A DNA stretch of 64,000 nt. Origin: Lancefieldella rimae ATCC 49626 (GTDB lineage: Bacteria; Actinomycetota; Coriobacteriia; Coriobacteriales; Atopobiaceae). The notes beneath the pieces were generated by a model. The model was not told the DNA's origin. It saw only the letters and a program-made list of their open reading frames with translations, and did not search any database. Below, piece after piece: positions 37,200 to 45,262 of the stretch. Numbering within the stretch: the first letter of the stretch is position 1; every line of letters starts with the position of its first letter. The DNA lies in the NCBI RefSeq assembly GCF_000174015.1, contig NZ_ACFE01000003.1, positions 182,148-246,147 of the forward strand. The letters are read 5' to 3'. Both the position numbers and the translations under genes were made by a program.

Positions 37200-37643
37200 T
37201 CAGCCCCTCTTCCTCCTGAGCGCGACAAAGAGCAGCGAGCCCCCCACCGCGACGAAGACGATCCCTATGCTTCCCGTTATGAGGAGCATCACGAGGTTCG
37301 CCCCCGGAACGGCCACATCCCCGGGGTCGTTGGGGTTGACCTGGAGCTCGATCTGCTTTCCCACGAACATGGACTGGTCATAGTACCCAAGCTGCACCTC
37401 GGAGTATGCCCTCCCCTGATAGGTATAGCTCACATACACCTCATGCGTGATGTTGATGCCGGAGTTGCCCCTCCGGTATCCGTCGGTTCCGACGACGATG
37501 TCGGTTATCTCCGCCGTGACCTTCTCGCCGCCGCTGTATTTTCCGTCGGACGCTTGGGTGCCGTAGATGCCTATAATAAGGACGACCAAACCGACCAGCA
37601 GAAACACGAATCCGAGAATAGTTAACAGTTTCTTGTTGCTCAC
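37200..37643 (-). CDS. DUF3592-domain membrane protein
   Basis: A 147-residue protein with two membrane helices (KKLLTILGFVFLLVGLVVLI near the N-terminus and a C-terminal LVMLLITGSIGIVFVAVGGS) bracketing a beta-rich extracytoplasmic domain (YVSYTYQGRAYSEVQLGY, a DUF3592 hallmark). Function unknown. The gene is GC-rich compared with the window average and belongs to a block of about 2 kb that appears imported. No ribosome-binding site stands out clearly. Confidence 0.8.
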   Translation of the reverse strand: MSNKKLLTILGFVFLLVGLVVLIIGIYGTQASDGKYSGGEKVTAEITDIVVGTDGYRRGNSGINITHEVYVSYTYQGRAYSEVQLGYYDQSMFVGKQIELQVNPNDPGDVAVPGANLVMLLITGSIGIVFVAVGGSLLFVALRRKRG

Positions 37644-37717
37644 AGGACAGGACCTTCTTACTCAACCTGGAAAGAGCCTATAGAGACCTTTCCCATCTTA
37701 GCACTCCGTCCCGACTC

Positions 37718-37755
37718 CGACGGGGATGCGGCCACACACCGCCGCATCCCCGTCG
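37718..37755 (-). terminator. GC-rich hairpin downstream of the phosphatase gene
   Basis: Perfect 14-bp inverted repeat CGACGGGGATGCGG (37718-37731) and its complement at 37742-37755, 37 bp past the phosphatase stop. No T-run follows, so it may act as an RNA-stability hairpin or rho-type end. Confidence 0.5.
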
Positions 37756-37791
37756 CCGAAACCCACGTCCCTCCTGTGGGCCACCTGTGGG

Positions 37792-38964
37792 TCACTTCCC
37801 GCAGAGCTTGTTCTCGAGCTGGGCGATCTCTTCCTCCGTCATACCGGCGTCGAGAAGGTATTTCTCGGCGCCCGCCTTGTAGTCGAGGCCGTCGAGCTTC
37901 CCGTCGATGGGCTGCCCGCCGATGCAGAGCGCGATGTCGGTGAACCTCGAGTCTACGATGGCGTCATAGCGGTCTTTGTCGGACTCCTTGTTGATGCCGT
38001 AATAGTTGTCGTAGGAGATCATGTAGTCGTCGAGCATCTCGTCATAGCTGGCGCCGCACAGGGCCTCGAGCAGGGCGCAGGTGAAGCCCGTCCTGTCCTT
38101 GCCTTCGGTGCAGTGGATGAGGTAGGGACCGTCGTGGGAGATCATCTCGCGCAGGCCCTCGACGAGCTTCTTCGCGTACTTGTCGCTGCGGTAGTTGACG
38201 CTCATGTCCAGTGCGGCGACGTTGCCGGCATCGTAGAGACCCTTGTGCCACGCCATGTCGAAGGAGGCGTTGGCATAGTAGCCCTCGATCTCCTCCTGGG
38301 AGTCCGCCTGGTCGAGGATGAACTGAACGCCGGCCTTCTCCGCAAGCGAGCTGGCATAAGGCGCACGGCCGTACTCGTTGTTGCACGGCGAGGCGGAGCG
38401 GTATACGGTGCCCTCCGCCATCCGACCGCCCCTCATGGCCCTGAAGTTCGCGAAGGCCACATCGCTGGGATAGTCGTCCCTGTTGCTCGTGTAGACTGCG
38501 GCGAGCGCGTTCTGGGTCGTCAGGTACTTGCCCTTCTCGCGCAGGGTGACGGTGCCGGTATCGCCCTCCTTCAACCCTGCGACCTTCCACAGCGGGTCGC
38601 CGTTGTTAAAGGCGATGTCGATGTGGGGGAATCCGGGATAGGCGCAGATGAGCGGGTGGCCCGTCTTCGAATAGAAGCCGTTGTAGTACGGGATGTCCTC
38701 AAGCTTGTAACCGTTGCTGAAGGTGACGTCGCAGCTGTCGCCGTACTCGAAGCCCATGGCGTTGAACTCGTCGATGGTCACGTCGAGGTACACGCCCCCG
38801 AACTTCGGCTGTTCGCTGGCCGCGAGTGCGCCCGTCGTCTTCTGCTCACTCGTGGTCTGCTGCGTCGACTGCTGCTGTTGCTGGGACGGGGCGGCGCCTC
38901 CGCCACAGCCGACGAGCGTAAGGCTCAAAACCAGGCTTAACAGGATACTCAGTAGTCTCTTCAT
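37792..38964 (-). CDS. Tyrosine-specific protein phosphatase lipoprotein
   Basis: A 390-residue predicted lipoprotein (signal KRLLSILLSLVLSLTLVGC, then a Gln/Ser/Thr-rich linker). The C-terminal part is a protein tyrosine/dual-specificity phosphatase with the catalytic loop YLIHCTEGKDRTGF (HCx5R). Residues about 60-150 form a separate beta-rich region (CDVTFSNGYKLEDIPYYNGF, HIDIAFNNGDPLWKVAGLKEGD) that recalls the C-terminal domain of SAM hydrolases; this resemblance is tentative. AAGGAG precedes ATG 38964. Very GC-rich coding sequence marks it as recently acquired from a GC-rich relative. Being extracytoplasmic, it may act on surface or host phosphoproteins or lipids. Confidence 0.87.
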   Translation of the reverse strand: MKRLLSILLSLVLSLTLVGCGGGAAPSQQQQQSTQQTTSEQKTTGALAASEQPKFGGVYLDVTIDEFNAMGFEYGDSCDVTFSNGYKLEDIPYYNGFYSKTGHPLICAYPGFPHIDIAFNNGDPLWKVAGLKEGDTGTVTLREKGKYLTTQNALAAVYTSNRDDYPSDVAFANFRAMRGGRMAEGTVYRSASPCNNEYGRAPYASSLAEKAGVQFILDQADSQEEIEGYYANASFDMAWHKGLYDAGNVAALDMSVNYRSDKYAKKLVEGLREMISHDGPYLIHCTEGKDRTGFTCALLEALCGASYDEMLDDYMISYDNYYGINKESDKDRYDAIVDSRFTDIALCIGGQPIDGKLDGLDYKAGAEKYLLDAGMTEEEIAQLENKLCGK

Positions 38965-39191
38965 TCCCAACTCCTTTTGGCTCCGTGGACCCGATCACGA
39001 ACCTGACCCAGTCTCATTGCTTGAAAAATTTCAACGCACAAGGAAAATATAGGACGTTCTTACACCTGATATGCCAGCACTTACTTAGAAATTCCGCGAA
39101 TGGTTGGGTGACATCGGTGGACGTCTCTACTTATGGCGAGAAGGAATCTATGTCTTGCACCGGTATCCCGGTAGGTCACTGGCCCTCTATC

Positions 39192-39353
39192 TCAAAGACC
39201 AGCCGTCGGCTGCGTCCACCATGTAAGAGGAGGATCTTGATAAGGAATGCCAGCCTTCACAAACAGATAGTGCGCACCAATGAGAATGCTTAGAACTCCC
39301 GAAATAAGAAAACCCATTGAAAATGTTCTAATGCGTTGAGCTGCTTTATCCAT
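39192..39353 (-). CDS. Small single-pass membrane protein (53 residues)
   Basis: A short frame with a good ribosome-binding site (AAGGAG, ten bases before ATG 39353). It encodes MDKAAQRIRTFSMGFLISG..., one membrane helix, then PYQDPPLTWWTQPTAGL. It could be a small membrane protein or the 5' stub of a truncated gene, since similarity to coding sequence seems to stop with the frame. No family recognised. The remainder of 38965-39191 shows no gene. Confidence 0.5.
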   Translation of the reverse strand: MDKAAQRIRTFSMGFLISGVLSILIGAHYLFVKAGIPYQDPPLTWWTQPTAGL

Positions 39354-39412
39354 GCCGTATCATCTCCTTATGAAAGCTTATGGTAAAGCAAAATGCTGGA
39401 AAGCCCAAAAAT

Positions 39413-39436
39413 AAGGGGTTGGTGTACCAACCCCTT
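39413..39436 (-). terminator. Intrinsic terminator of the flavodoxin/SCP2 fusion gene
   Basis: Perfect 11-bp stem AAGGGGTTGGT / ACCAACCCCTT around a minimal loop; the minus strand continues ATTTTT. It lies 13 bp after the gene's stop codon. Confidence 0.85.
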
Positions 39437-39448
39437 TCCAAGCGTTAT

Positions 39449-41137
39449 TTACTTTCCACTTGCCATCTTAGCTGGATACCACTTTTGGAACCAAGCGGTA
39501 AATAAGCCCATACAAATGGGAACCAAGTTGTTTACAACAATCAAAATACTGCCTACTCCATTTTGAACTGCAAGCCAACTCCAAATTGCAGTTAATACGT
39601 ACATAGCACCCCAACATACAGCCAAAATATAGTTTGTCTTCATAAAAAGCGGATTGTTGTAAGCAATATCTCCTCCATAGCCATATTTTACGTATGCAGC
39701 GCAAAGAGGATCTTTAATAATGCATGACACAAGCCACATAAGGCCGAAAGCCAGATATCCCAAATCGACAATAAGGTTGAAACCACCATTTCCGCCCATA
39801 AATATGCCTACAGACAATACGCCAACTAGAGCAAATGAAATTCTATCCCAAATGGTAAATTTAACATTTCTCATAATAAGCGGCATCAAGGCAGTAACAA
39901 GCAGCACAATCATAGCGCCAATCCGTGAATCAAACGACGTTGCAGTCCAGAAAATAATCCAAGGGATCAGCATTGTAATCATTTGTGGATTTTTCTGTTT
40001 GTTATTTACTTCATCAGACGACGTATTCTGCGTATTTCCAGAAGAGCTACCAGGAATGGATCCAAAATATTTATCCCAATCAATCATGAAGGAAAAATCT
40101 CCCTCAACGGTGTATAAATGCTTGCCTAACGCTTCTGGTCCACTTATTTCTCCTTTAGAGATGGCCTGCCATACCTCAAATGGAGTGTTAAGTTTTGTAG
40201 TGGTAATCAAACTGCCATCATTAAAAACTTTACTGCCATCTTTACCCAAGAAAATCTGATAGCTGCGATCAAGATCCGTGTAGTTCATTTCAATAACACG
40301 ATCTTTACCATCATATGCATCCTTATTGTACAGAGCAGCCATCTGACGAGTAAAAATAGCATCAGGTGGAACCTGCTCAACGGGTTTCTCGCCAGCTTTT
40401 CCACTGCTCTGAACACTTGCATCGCGAGAAATACCCCAACTCGCATCTGCCATCTGCTCAAACATCTCTTTTGGATACAGCAAGACTTTAAGCTCGGCTT
40501 TTGTCTGCTCTGTTATACCGTACTGTACATACTCTGCGCCAGCCTTTTTAACAAGCGTAAGGTACTGATTAGTGCGTGCAGAGAGTTCCTTTACACGGAA
40601 CAACTCACCCTGTCCGCAGAAAATACTCTCGTAATTACCTTGGCCTAGAATGTGGTCAAACATCCTAGAGACGCTATCATAATTACCCTCTGCAGAATAA
40701 AATCCACAGGTAGAAATTAAAACGTGCCTCTTTCCAGTCATGTCGTAGCGAGACTCGTGAGCGCCGCTCCCGTATCCTTTCTTTGCATCGCTCATAAAAG
40801 GAAGGTTCATGGGAAGTTGGCGATCAATAAGATTCTTCAATATTCCAGGCACGTTGAAATAATACAAAGGAAAGCTCCAAATAATCAGATCAGCCCAAAG
40901 CTGTTTCTGAATAACTTTGTTCTCATCATCAGACATAATGCACTGACCTGGAGTATTCTTCCAGCAGTGAAAGCATCCTTTGCATGGCTTAATATCCATG
41001 GTAGCAACATCAAGTTGTTCAATAGTTACGTTTTTATTTTTATGCTGTTCAGAAATACCCTCAATAAAACTCTTTGCAAGTCGAAGAGAATTACTTGCCT
41101 TGCCCTTGGGGCTACCATTAATGAGAAGTACATTCAT
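39449..41137 (-). CDS. Flavodoxin-like FMN reductase - SCP2-like - membrane domain fusion
   Basis: A 562-residue three-part protein. Residues 1-220 are an NADPH-dependent FMN reductase/flavodoxin fold (MNVLLINGSPKGKASNSLRL phosphate loop; CKGCFHCWKNTPGQC; SFPLYYFNVPGILKNLIDRQ). Residues about 265-375 resemble the SCP2 sterol-carrier fold (PFEVWQAISKGEISGPEALGKHLYTVEGD). Residues about 395-555 hold five or six membrane helices. The start overlaps the end of the padR gene by 20 bases, so the regulator and enzyme form one operon. Likely a membrane-bound oxidoreductase acting on a quinone or hydrophobic compound; substrate unknown. Confidence 0.82.
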   Translation of the reverse strand: MNVLLINGSPKGKASNSLRLAKSFIEGISEQHKNKNVTIEQLDVATMDIKPCKGCFHCWKNTPGQCIMSDDENKVIQKQLWADLIIWSFPLYYFNVPGILKNLIDRQLPMNLPFMSDAKKGYGSGAHESRYDMTGKRHVLISTCGFYSAEGNYDSVSRMFDHILGQGNYESIFCGQGELFRVKELSARTNQYLTLVKKAGAEYVQYGITEQTKAELKVLLYPKEMFEQMADASWGISRDASVQSSGKAGEKPVEQVPPDAIFTRQMAALYNKDAYDGKDRVIEMNYTDLDRSYQIFLGKDGSKVFNDGSLITTTKLNTPFEVWQAISKGEISGPEALGKHLYTVEGDFSFMIDWDKYFGSIPGSSSGNTQNTSSDEVNNKQKNPQMITMLIPWIIFWTATSFDSRIGAMIVLLVTALMPLIMRNVKFTIWDRISFALVGVLSVGIFMGGNGGFNLIVDLGYLAFGLMWLVSCIIKDPLCAAYVKYGYGGDIAYNNPLFMKTNYILAVCWGAMYVLTAIWSWLAVQNGVGSILIVVNNLVPICMGLFTAWFQKWYPAKMASGK

Positions 41138-41675
41138 GTTGTTCCTCCAACTCTTTTATGCACTTCTCGCTCCACGCCTTAAGCATTTCATCGTGCATCT
41201 TGCCGTACTCGATAGTAAATTTCCAGAACAGTGCCTTTTCTGGGTCGCCCATTTGATCTGCATACGCATTTACCGCACTAACTGCCAGCTCTCGCCCGCC
41301 AGGAAATGATGAGGCGTTATCTGCAATCCGTCTAAAGAACGCAAGGTTCTCTTCATAGGAGCACTCACCTCTAAAAAATGTCTGCATCAAAAGCGGAATG
41401 CGCAGCACCGAGGATTGCAAATCTTCTCTAAGCCACCTCTGCAGCTCTTCTTTACCATCTTTAGTTATCGAGAAAACCTTCTTGTCGGGCTTTCCTTTTT
41501 GAGTAACATGTGTCGAGGTAACCCAGCCAACTTTTTCAAGCGACTGAAGCTCTCTATAAATCTGACTTGTCTGAGCAGTCCAGAAATAATTAAGTGACTG
41601 TTGAAAGATTGTTTTAATCTCATAGCCAGTCATATCGCCGTAATTTAAGAGACCAAGGATTCCTTGCTTAAGCAT
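41118..41675 (-). CDS. PadR-family transcriptional regulator
   Basis: A 185-residue regulator with the PadR winged helix: LKQGILGLLNYGDMTGYEIKTIF, TSQIYRELQSLEKVGWV, and the wing KPDKKVFSITKDGKEELQRWL, followed by a helical Vir-like C-terminal dimerisation domain. ATG 41675 is chosen (AAGGAG nine bases upstream); ATG 41684 abuts the ribosome-binding site. It is encoded first in a two-gene operon with the flavodoxin fusion and very probably represses it through the inverted repeats just upstream, being relieved by a small aromatic or toxic ligand as in other PadR systems. Confidence 0.92.
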   Translation of the reverse strand: MLKQGILGLLNYGDMTGYEIKTIFQQSLNYFWTAQTSQIYRELQSLEKVGWVTSTHVTQKGKPDKKVFSITKDGKEELQRWLREDLQSSVLRIPLLMQTFFRGECSYEENLAFFRRIADNASSFPGGRELAVSAVNAYADQMGDPEKALFWKFTIEYGKMHDEMLKAWSEKCIKELEEQHECTSH

Positions 41676-41692
41676 ATCTTTCATCTCCTTAT

Positions 41693-41741
41693 ATTCCACT
41701 TGTTGAATATCTTACTATGACATTAATTCCACTTGTGGAAT
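41693..41741. promoter_or_regulatory. Two PadR-type operators
   Basis: Inverted repeats ATTCCACTTGTTGAAT (41693-41708) and ATTCCACTTGTGGAAT (41726-41741) lie 33 bp centre to centre, three helical turns, immediately upstream of and partly overlapping the padR leader. The second is a perfect 7-2-7 palindrome. Confidence 0.75.
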
Positions 41742-41789
41742 ATGTCAAGGAGAAATTCTGAAATTATAATCACTTTCTGCCAGCACAGA

Positions 41790-41819
41790 AAAGACTCTGC
41801 TATTTCTAGCAGAGTCTTT
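41790..41819. terminator. Bidirectional intrinsic terminator
   Basis: Perfect 12-bp stem AAAGACTCTGCT / AGCAGAGTCTTT around ATTTCT. The minus strand ends in TCTTTTC. It closes the metallo-hydrolase gene fragment on the minus strand and insulates the padR operon. Confidence 0.8.
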
Positions 41820-41883
41820 GCAAAATACCAATATAGTCCTCGTCAATTACTATATGACCCTTGTAACCCTTGTTAACTTAACG

Positions 41884-42748
41884 CTATCGATTACATGGAA
41901 GAAGCGGCATGCTAACCGCACTTTCACGAGTGTCATCGCGCTCATCATATGCGTCGTAGGGAGCCTTGGGGTCGTGAACCTTGACAGGTTTATTTGCGTT
42001 ACAAACCTCGTCAGTATGAGCAAAGGCAAAATCAAGACTATCTGTCCAACCTGTGTGAGCAGTAAAAATTTTAGGATTGAGCTCTCTGACGTATGACTTT
42101 CTCTAATTTTGCAAGTGATTCAACAGCAAGTTGATTATCTTCTGCAAACTTGTTAATAAAACTATAGCCGCCATCTGCGCCAAACCAGATAGTATCACCA
42201 GTGAATAAATACTCATCATCAATCAAGTACACCACATGACCCCACGTATGACCGGGTACTAAGATAGTTTCAATTTTTATATCATCAATTTCAAAAACTT
42301 CCCCATCATGCAAAAGTTTCTTTTTGTTTGGAATAGTCACTTTTGGTACTTTATACCAGCCATTCATTACTCTTCTGCGGACTTCTCCCGTTAAATACCT
42401 ATTTTCAATATCGTCAATATAAACCCGAGCATGATTAAACAGCTGATTACTATCAGCTTCAATAGCACCAACATGATCAGTATCTTGATGAGTAATTAAA
42501 ACGTGTTGAATATCCTGAGGATCTATTCCCAGCCAATCCATCTTTTCTTGCAGATAATCATAGTTATATCCTGCATCAATCATTATGGTTGTACTATTTT
42601 TTGTATAAAAGAAAATATTAGCAACGTATTCTCTGATACAAGCAACATGCTCATCAATAGTACCGGTATTAAGGGGTTTAAAAAGTTCTTTACCGCGATA
42701 AACCCAAGACATCAGTACTTTTTGAAATCTTGTAGCGTTCCTTGACAC
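41884..42748 (-). pseudogene. Metallo-beta-lactamase-fold hydrolase broken by a frameshift
   Basis: Frame one (42748 to 42071, GTG start with AGGA upstream) encodes an MBL-fold hydrolase with metal motifs ITHQDTDHVGA, VPGHTWGH and FTGDT, then stops after ..RQRAQS. In another frame coding continues without interruption from about 42078 to the TAG at 41884 as NPKIFTAHTGWTDSLDFAFA..., which supplies the last metal-ligand histidine of the fold. One base inserted (or two lost) near 42075-42085 explains the break. The gene is probably inactive unless the shift is a sequencing error. It follows the methyltransferase gene by 15 bases. Confidence 0.8.
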
Positions 42749-42763
42749 GGCAATGTCCTAACT

Positions 42764-43441
42764 CTATTTTCTTCCCACAAGCAGCGCTGATCCAGAGAGC
42801 ATCATCCATTTAGCTTCTTTTGGAGTCATAAACATACCCTTAGTAGTATCAATGAGCTCTACGTTTTCATAGCCCATAGACTTTAACGTAGCTAGAAACG
42901 CATTTATATCTCCGTATTTATCCTGAGAAAAAATATCATGAATAGCAAATACACCACCCTTTTTAAGCGTGCGCAGTGTCTCTAATAGGATTTCTTGACG
43001 ATTGCTACTAGGAATGTTGTGATAAACATAATTACTAAAAACAGCATCAAAAGATTCGTCTTCAAAATTCAAATTAACGGCATCACCAGGAAAGAAACTT
43101 GTATTTGTAACGCTTTCCGCTTGTGCGTTATTCTCGCAAAGTGTTTTGCTAAACGAAGCGTACTCTTTACCCCAACGATCAATACCAATAACCATCGCAC
43201 CTGGATTTTTCTTTGCAGCAGCAATAGCAAGAGCTCCGCTGCCGCATCCAACATCCAATCCCTTGCCTCCTGCTGGAATAGTAATGTAGCTAGCTACTCC
43301 CTCGATAATCTGTCGAGACATCTGACGTTTGCCATCGTATGAGAAGGCCTGGTGCATCTTAAATCCCCAGATACTTATTACAATCATAATCACAGAGAGA
43401 ACACCAAAAACTAGAGCAAGCATAGTCTGAAGGGACTTCAT
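42764..43441 (-). CDS. Membrane-anchored class I SAM-dependent methyltransferase
   Basis: A 225-residue protein with an N-terminal membrane helix (residues about 5-25) and a Rossmann methyltransferase domain: KGLDVGCGSGALAIAAAKK (SAM loop I), VIGIDRW, DAVFSNYVYHNI and LKKGGVFAIHDIF. Substrate unknown. ATG 43441 is used; a GTG at 43465 in the same frame is possible and neither has a clear ribosome-binding site. It is followed by the broken MBL gene, suggesting a former two-gene unit. AT-rich coding bias differs from the core genes and from the GC-rich block at 37-39 kb. Confidence 0.85.
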   Translation of the reverse strand: MKSLQTMLALVFGVLSVIMIVISIWGFKMHQAFSYDGKRQMSRQIIEGVASYITIPAGGKGLDVGCGSGALAIAAAKKNPGAMVIGIDRWGKEYASFSKTLCENNAQAESVTNTSFFPGDAVNLNFEDESFDAVFSNYVYHNIPSSNRQEILLETLRTLKKGGVFAIHDIFSQDKYGDINAFLATLKSMGYENVELIDTTKGMFMTPKEAKWMMLSGSALLVGRK

Positions 43442-43540
43442 AGGAATAAAGTCAACAAATAGCACTATAAAAAGAAAAGCTAGGCAGGAAGCGTTTTGTC
43501 AAGTACCTTTTTATATTTATGGACGCTTTTTCACTTAGTA

Positions 43541-43843
43541 TTATAGTTCTAACTCATTCCTCTTTACCTGTGATAGTTGCTTTTCTCGTTCCTGTAACTG
43601 CTCTATACAGGTTTTAACTTTTTCAGCCGGTGCAACTTCTTCTCGTACCTCCAATATTTGATTGTAAAGGCTCTTTTTATCTTTCTATAAAGATACTTTC
43701 AAAGACTGCTCCTTTTTCATATATCCTTTTATCTCTCTTTTTTCTTTCTTCCTGTTTCTGTTGACTGATGAGTTTTTTCTTTTATTTTGTAACTGCTTGA
43801 TTTCTTCATCTGCCATTAAGATTTTTTCTTCAATGTTTTTCAT
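43541..43843 (-). pseudogene. Degraded low-GC mobile-element remnant (DUF3847-like)
   Basis: Starting at ATG 43843 (AGAGGAAA upstream) a 52-codon frame encodes MKNIEEKILMADEEIKQLQN..., a Lys/Glu-rich start like the small DUF3847 proteins of Firmicute integrative elements. After a shift the expected continuation EKGAVFESIFIER appears in another frame, then a third piece EVAPAEKVKTCIEQLQEREK ends at 43541. Several frameshifts show decay. The rest of 43466-44012 is AT-rich and holds no intact gene. Confidence 0.45.
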
Positions 43844-44012
43844 TTTCTCGTTTCCTCTCTTTCTATTTTTAGCAAATAAAAAAACAGTAAACCTTTTTTG
43901 ATTTACTGTTTTTATACTATTTTTTATTTAATTGATATTACTAAAAATAGGAATTTTACGTGCTTGAGTAGATATTATATTTTCAGTCAATGCTTCATTC
44001 TTCATAACACAA

Positions 44013-44384
44013 TCAAATATCTAATATCTCAACAATTTCTCCATTGTGCTGTTTCAATTCAATCTTCCGAATTATTTCTTCTCCCAAATATTTAATAAAA
44101 TCGCTTAATTCTGATGAAACTTCAAATATAATGTTGTGTTTACTATCATCCTCCGGATTAAATGTTGAATTATAATTTCTTTCGCTTGACCAATAATTCC
44201 AATTTACATCTGTTCTTTCGTAATAAACATAATTCTGTTTTTTTGTAACATATATTCTTTTGTTAATCAATACCTTTTCATCTTCAGATTTAAAAATATC
44301 AGAATATAATTTTAAGCCCTCAAATTGCTTATATTCTTTAATTTTATTATTTGAAACATTAAGCTTTATTTCTTTATAATCCAT
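44013..44384 (-). CDS. EXLDI-family protein
   Basis: A 123-residue hydrophilic protein ending in EILDI, the C-terminal motif that names the EXLDI family, with the family's aromatic middle region (RIYVTKKQNYVYYERTDVNWNYW). Function is not known; in other genomes such genes sit beside small regulators in accessory DNA. AAGGAG lies upstream of ATG 44384. Strongly AT-rich coding sequence suggests import from a low-GC Gram-positive. Confidence 0.75.
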   Translation of the reverse strand: MDYKEIKLNVSNNKIKEYKQFEGLKLYSDIFKSEDEKVLINKRIYVTKKQNYVYYERTDVNWNYWSSERNYNSTFNPEDDSKHNIIFEVSSELSDFIKYLGEEIIRKIELKQHNGEIVEILDI

Positions 44385-44446
44385 AATCTTTTCTCCTTAA
44401 ACTTGTTGCCTATACAGAAAAATATTATACCGCTTTGATTTACCGT

Positions 44447-44716
44447 TCATTTTTTCTTTTTAGTTTTTATTGCCGGTAATTCTTTATACATAGAATTGAA
44501 TAACTCTGTTAAATATTCTTTGTTGTCAACATCATCTACCAATAGCATTTCCTTTGCTCCATCATATGGTAACTCATACTTTGCATTTGGCATATATGCT
44601 ATTGCAGATTTAACAGGCTTCACTAAAAACCTATCATCATAAATTCCACCAACAATTTTTCCGCGATAATAAACAATATAGATGTACTCATAAATCACAG
44701 AAATTCTGCCATTCAT
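44447..44716 (-). pseudogene. TfoX/Sxy-family protein, 5'-truncated
   Basis: The encoded C-terminal part matches the TfoX N-terminal-domain family (IVYYRGKIVGGIYDDRFLVKP, AIAYMPNAKYELPYDGAKEM, LLVDDVDNKEYL), but the first roughly 25 residues of the family are missing. The frame begins only 15 bases from the 3' end of ssrA. It looks cut by the recombination event that placed this DNA next to ssrA. TfoX/Sxy proteins act in competence in proteobacteria; no such role can be claimed for this fragment. Confidence 0.75.
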
Positions 44717-44730
44717 GCGTAACGAATATG

Positions 44731-45099
44731 TGGTGGAGGTGCGGAGAATCGAACTCCGGTCCAAAGCAAATCCTAGGCAGGTGTCTCCAAGCTCAGTTAC
44801 TAATTACATCTCAAGTACCGCACACTTAGTAACAGGCGTTTAGTACTCCAGCTGGTTCAATCTTTTTGTAAAGCATACCAACTACGTCCTTACAAGCATC
44901 TCCCTAAAATGACGTCACCCTGAAAACGGGAGAAATTCCCAGTTAGACGCGCTGAACTTAAATTAAGCAGCGAGAGCCATCTGAGGCTCAAAAGTTAAAG
45001 TGTTGTCAATTCAATTTGACATTACCCCTGTTTTACGTGGCGAGGAGACCACGGCTTGCTGCCCACCGCAAACTCACCTTGTCGAATCCAGTCACCCCC
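44731..45099 (-). ncRNA. ssrA: Transfer-messenger RNA (tmRNA)
   Basis: Rescues stalled ribosomes together with SmpB. The 5' end GGGGGTGACTGGATTCGAC and the 3' end with T-arm GGAGTTCGATTCTCCGC and encoded CCACCA pair as in all one-piece tmRNAs; length is 369 nt. The tag reading frame ends NTLTFEPQMALAA followed by TAA, the ALAA end being the protease degron. The 3' end borders accessory DNA, as expected for a favourite phage/island attachment site. Promoter not firmly identified; TATACT occurs near 45220 on the minus strand. Confidence 0.97.
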
Positions 45100-45196
45100 A
45101 ATAATGAGAGAAACTGCCACCATGCAGTTTTCAAGTTACGCTGGCAAGAAGACCTTGACACAGCACTTCTCGCCCTTGCCGAAACACCTTCCAGCA

Positions 45197-45214
45197 CCCG
45201 ATGACGTCATCGGG
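45197..45214. promoter_or_regulatory. 18-bp perfect palindrome upstream of ssrA
   Basis: CCCGATGACGTCATCGGG is fully self-complementary. It lies between the end of the upstream gene (45263) and ssrA, about 100 bp before the tmRNA 5' end. It could be a terminator stem or a protein-binding site; no T-run follows on either strand. Confidence 0.45.
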
Positions 45215-45262
45215 ATAGCCAGTATACCCCTTTTGTACCGGCTTTGACGCTCGCGGAGACTT

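Noticed and set aside
37726..38940. Plus-strand frame of 404 codons opposite the phosphatase gene
   Set aside because: Produced by high GC in the phosphatase gene; the minus-strand frame has the lipobox and HCx5R motif.
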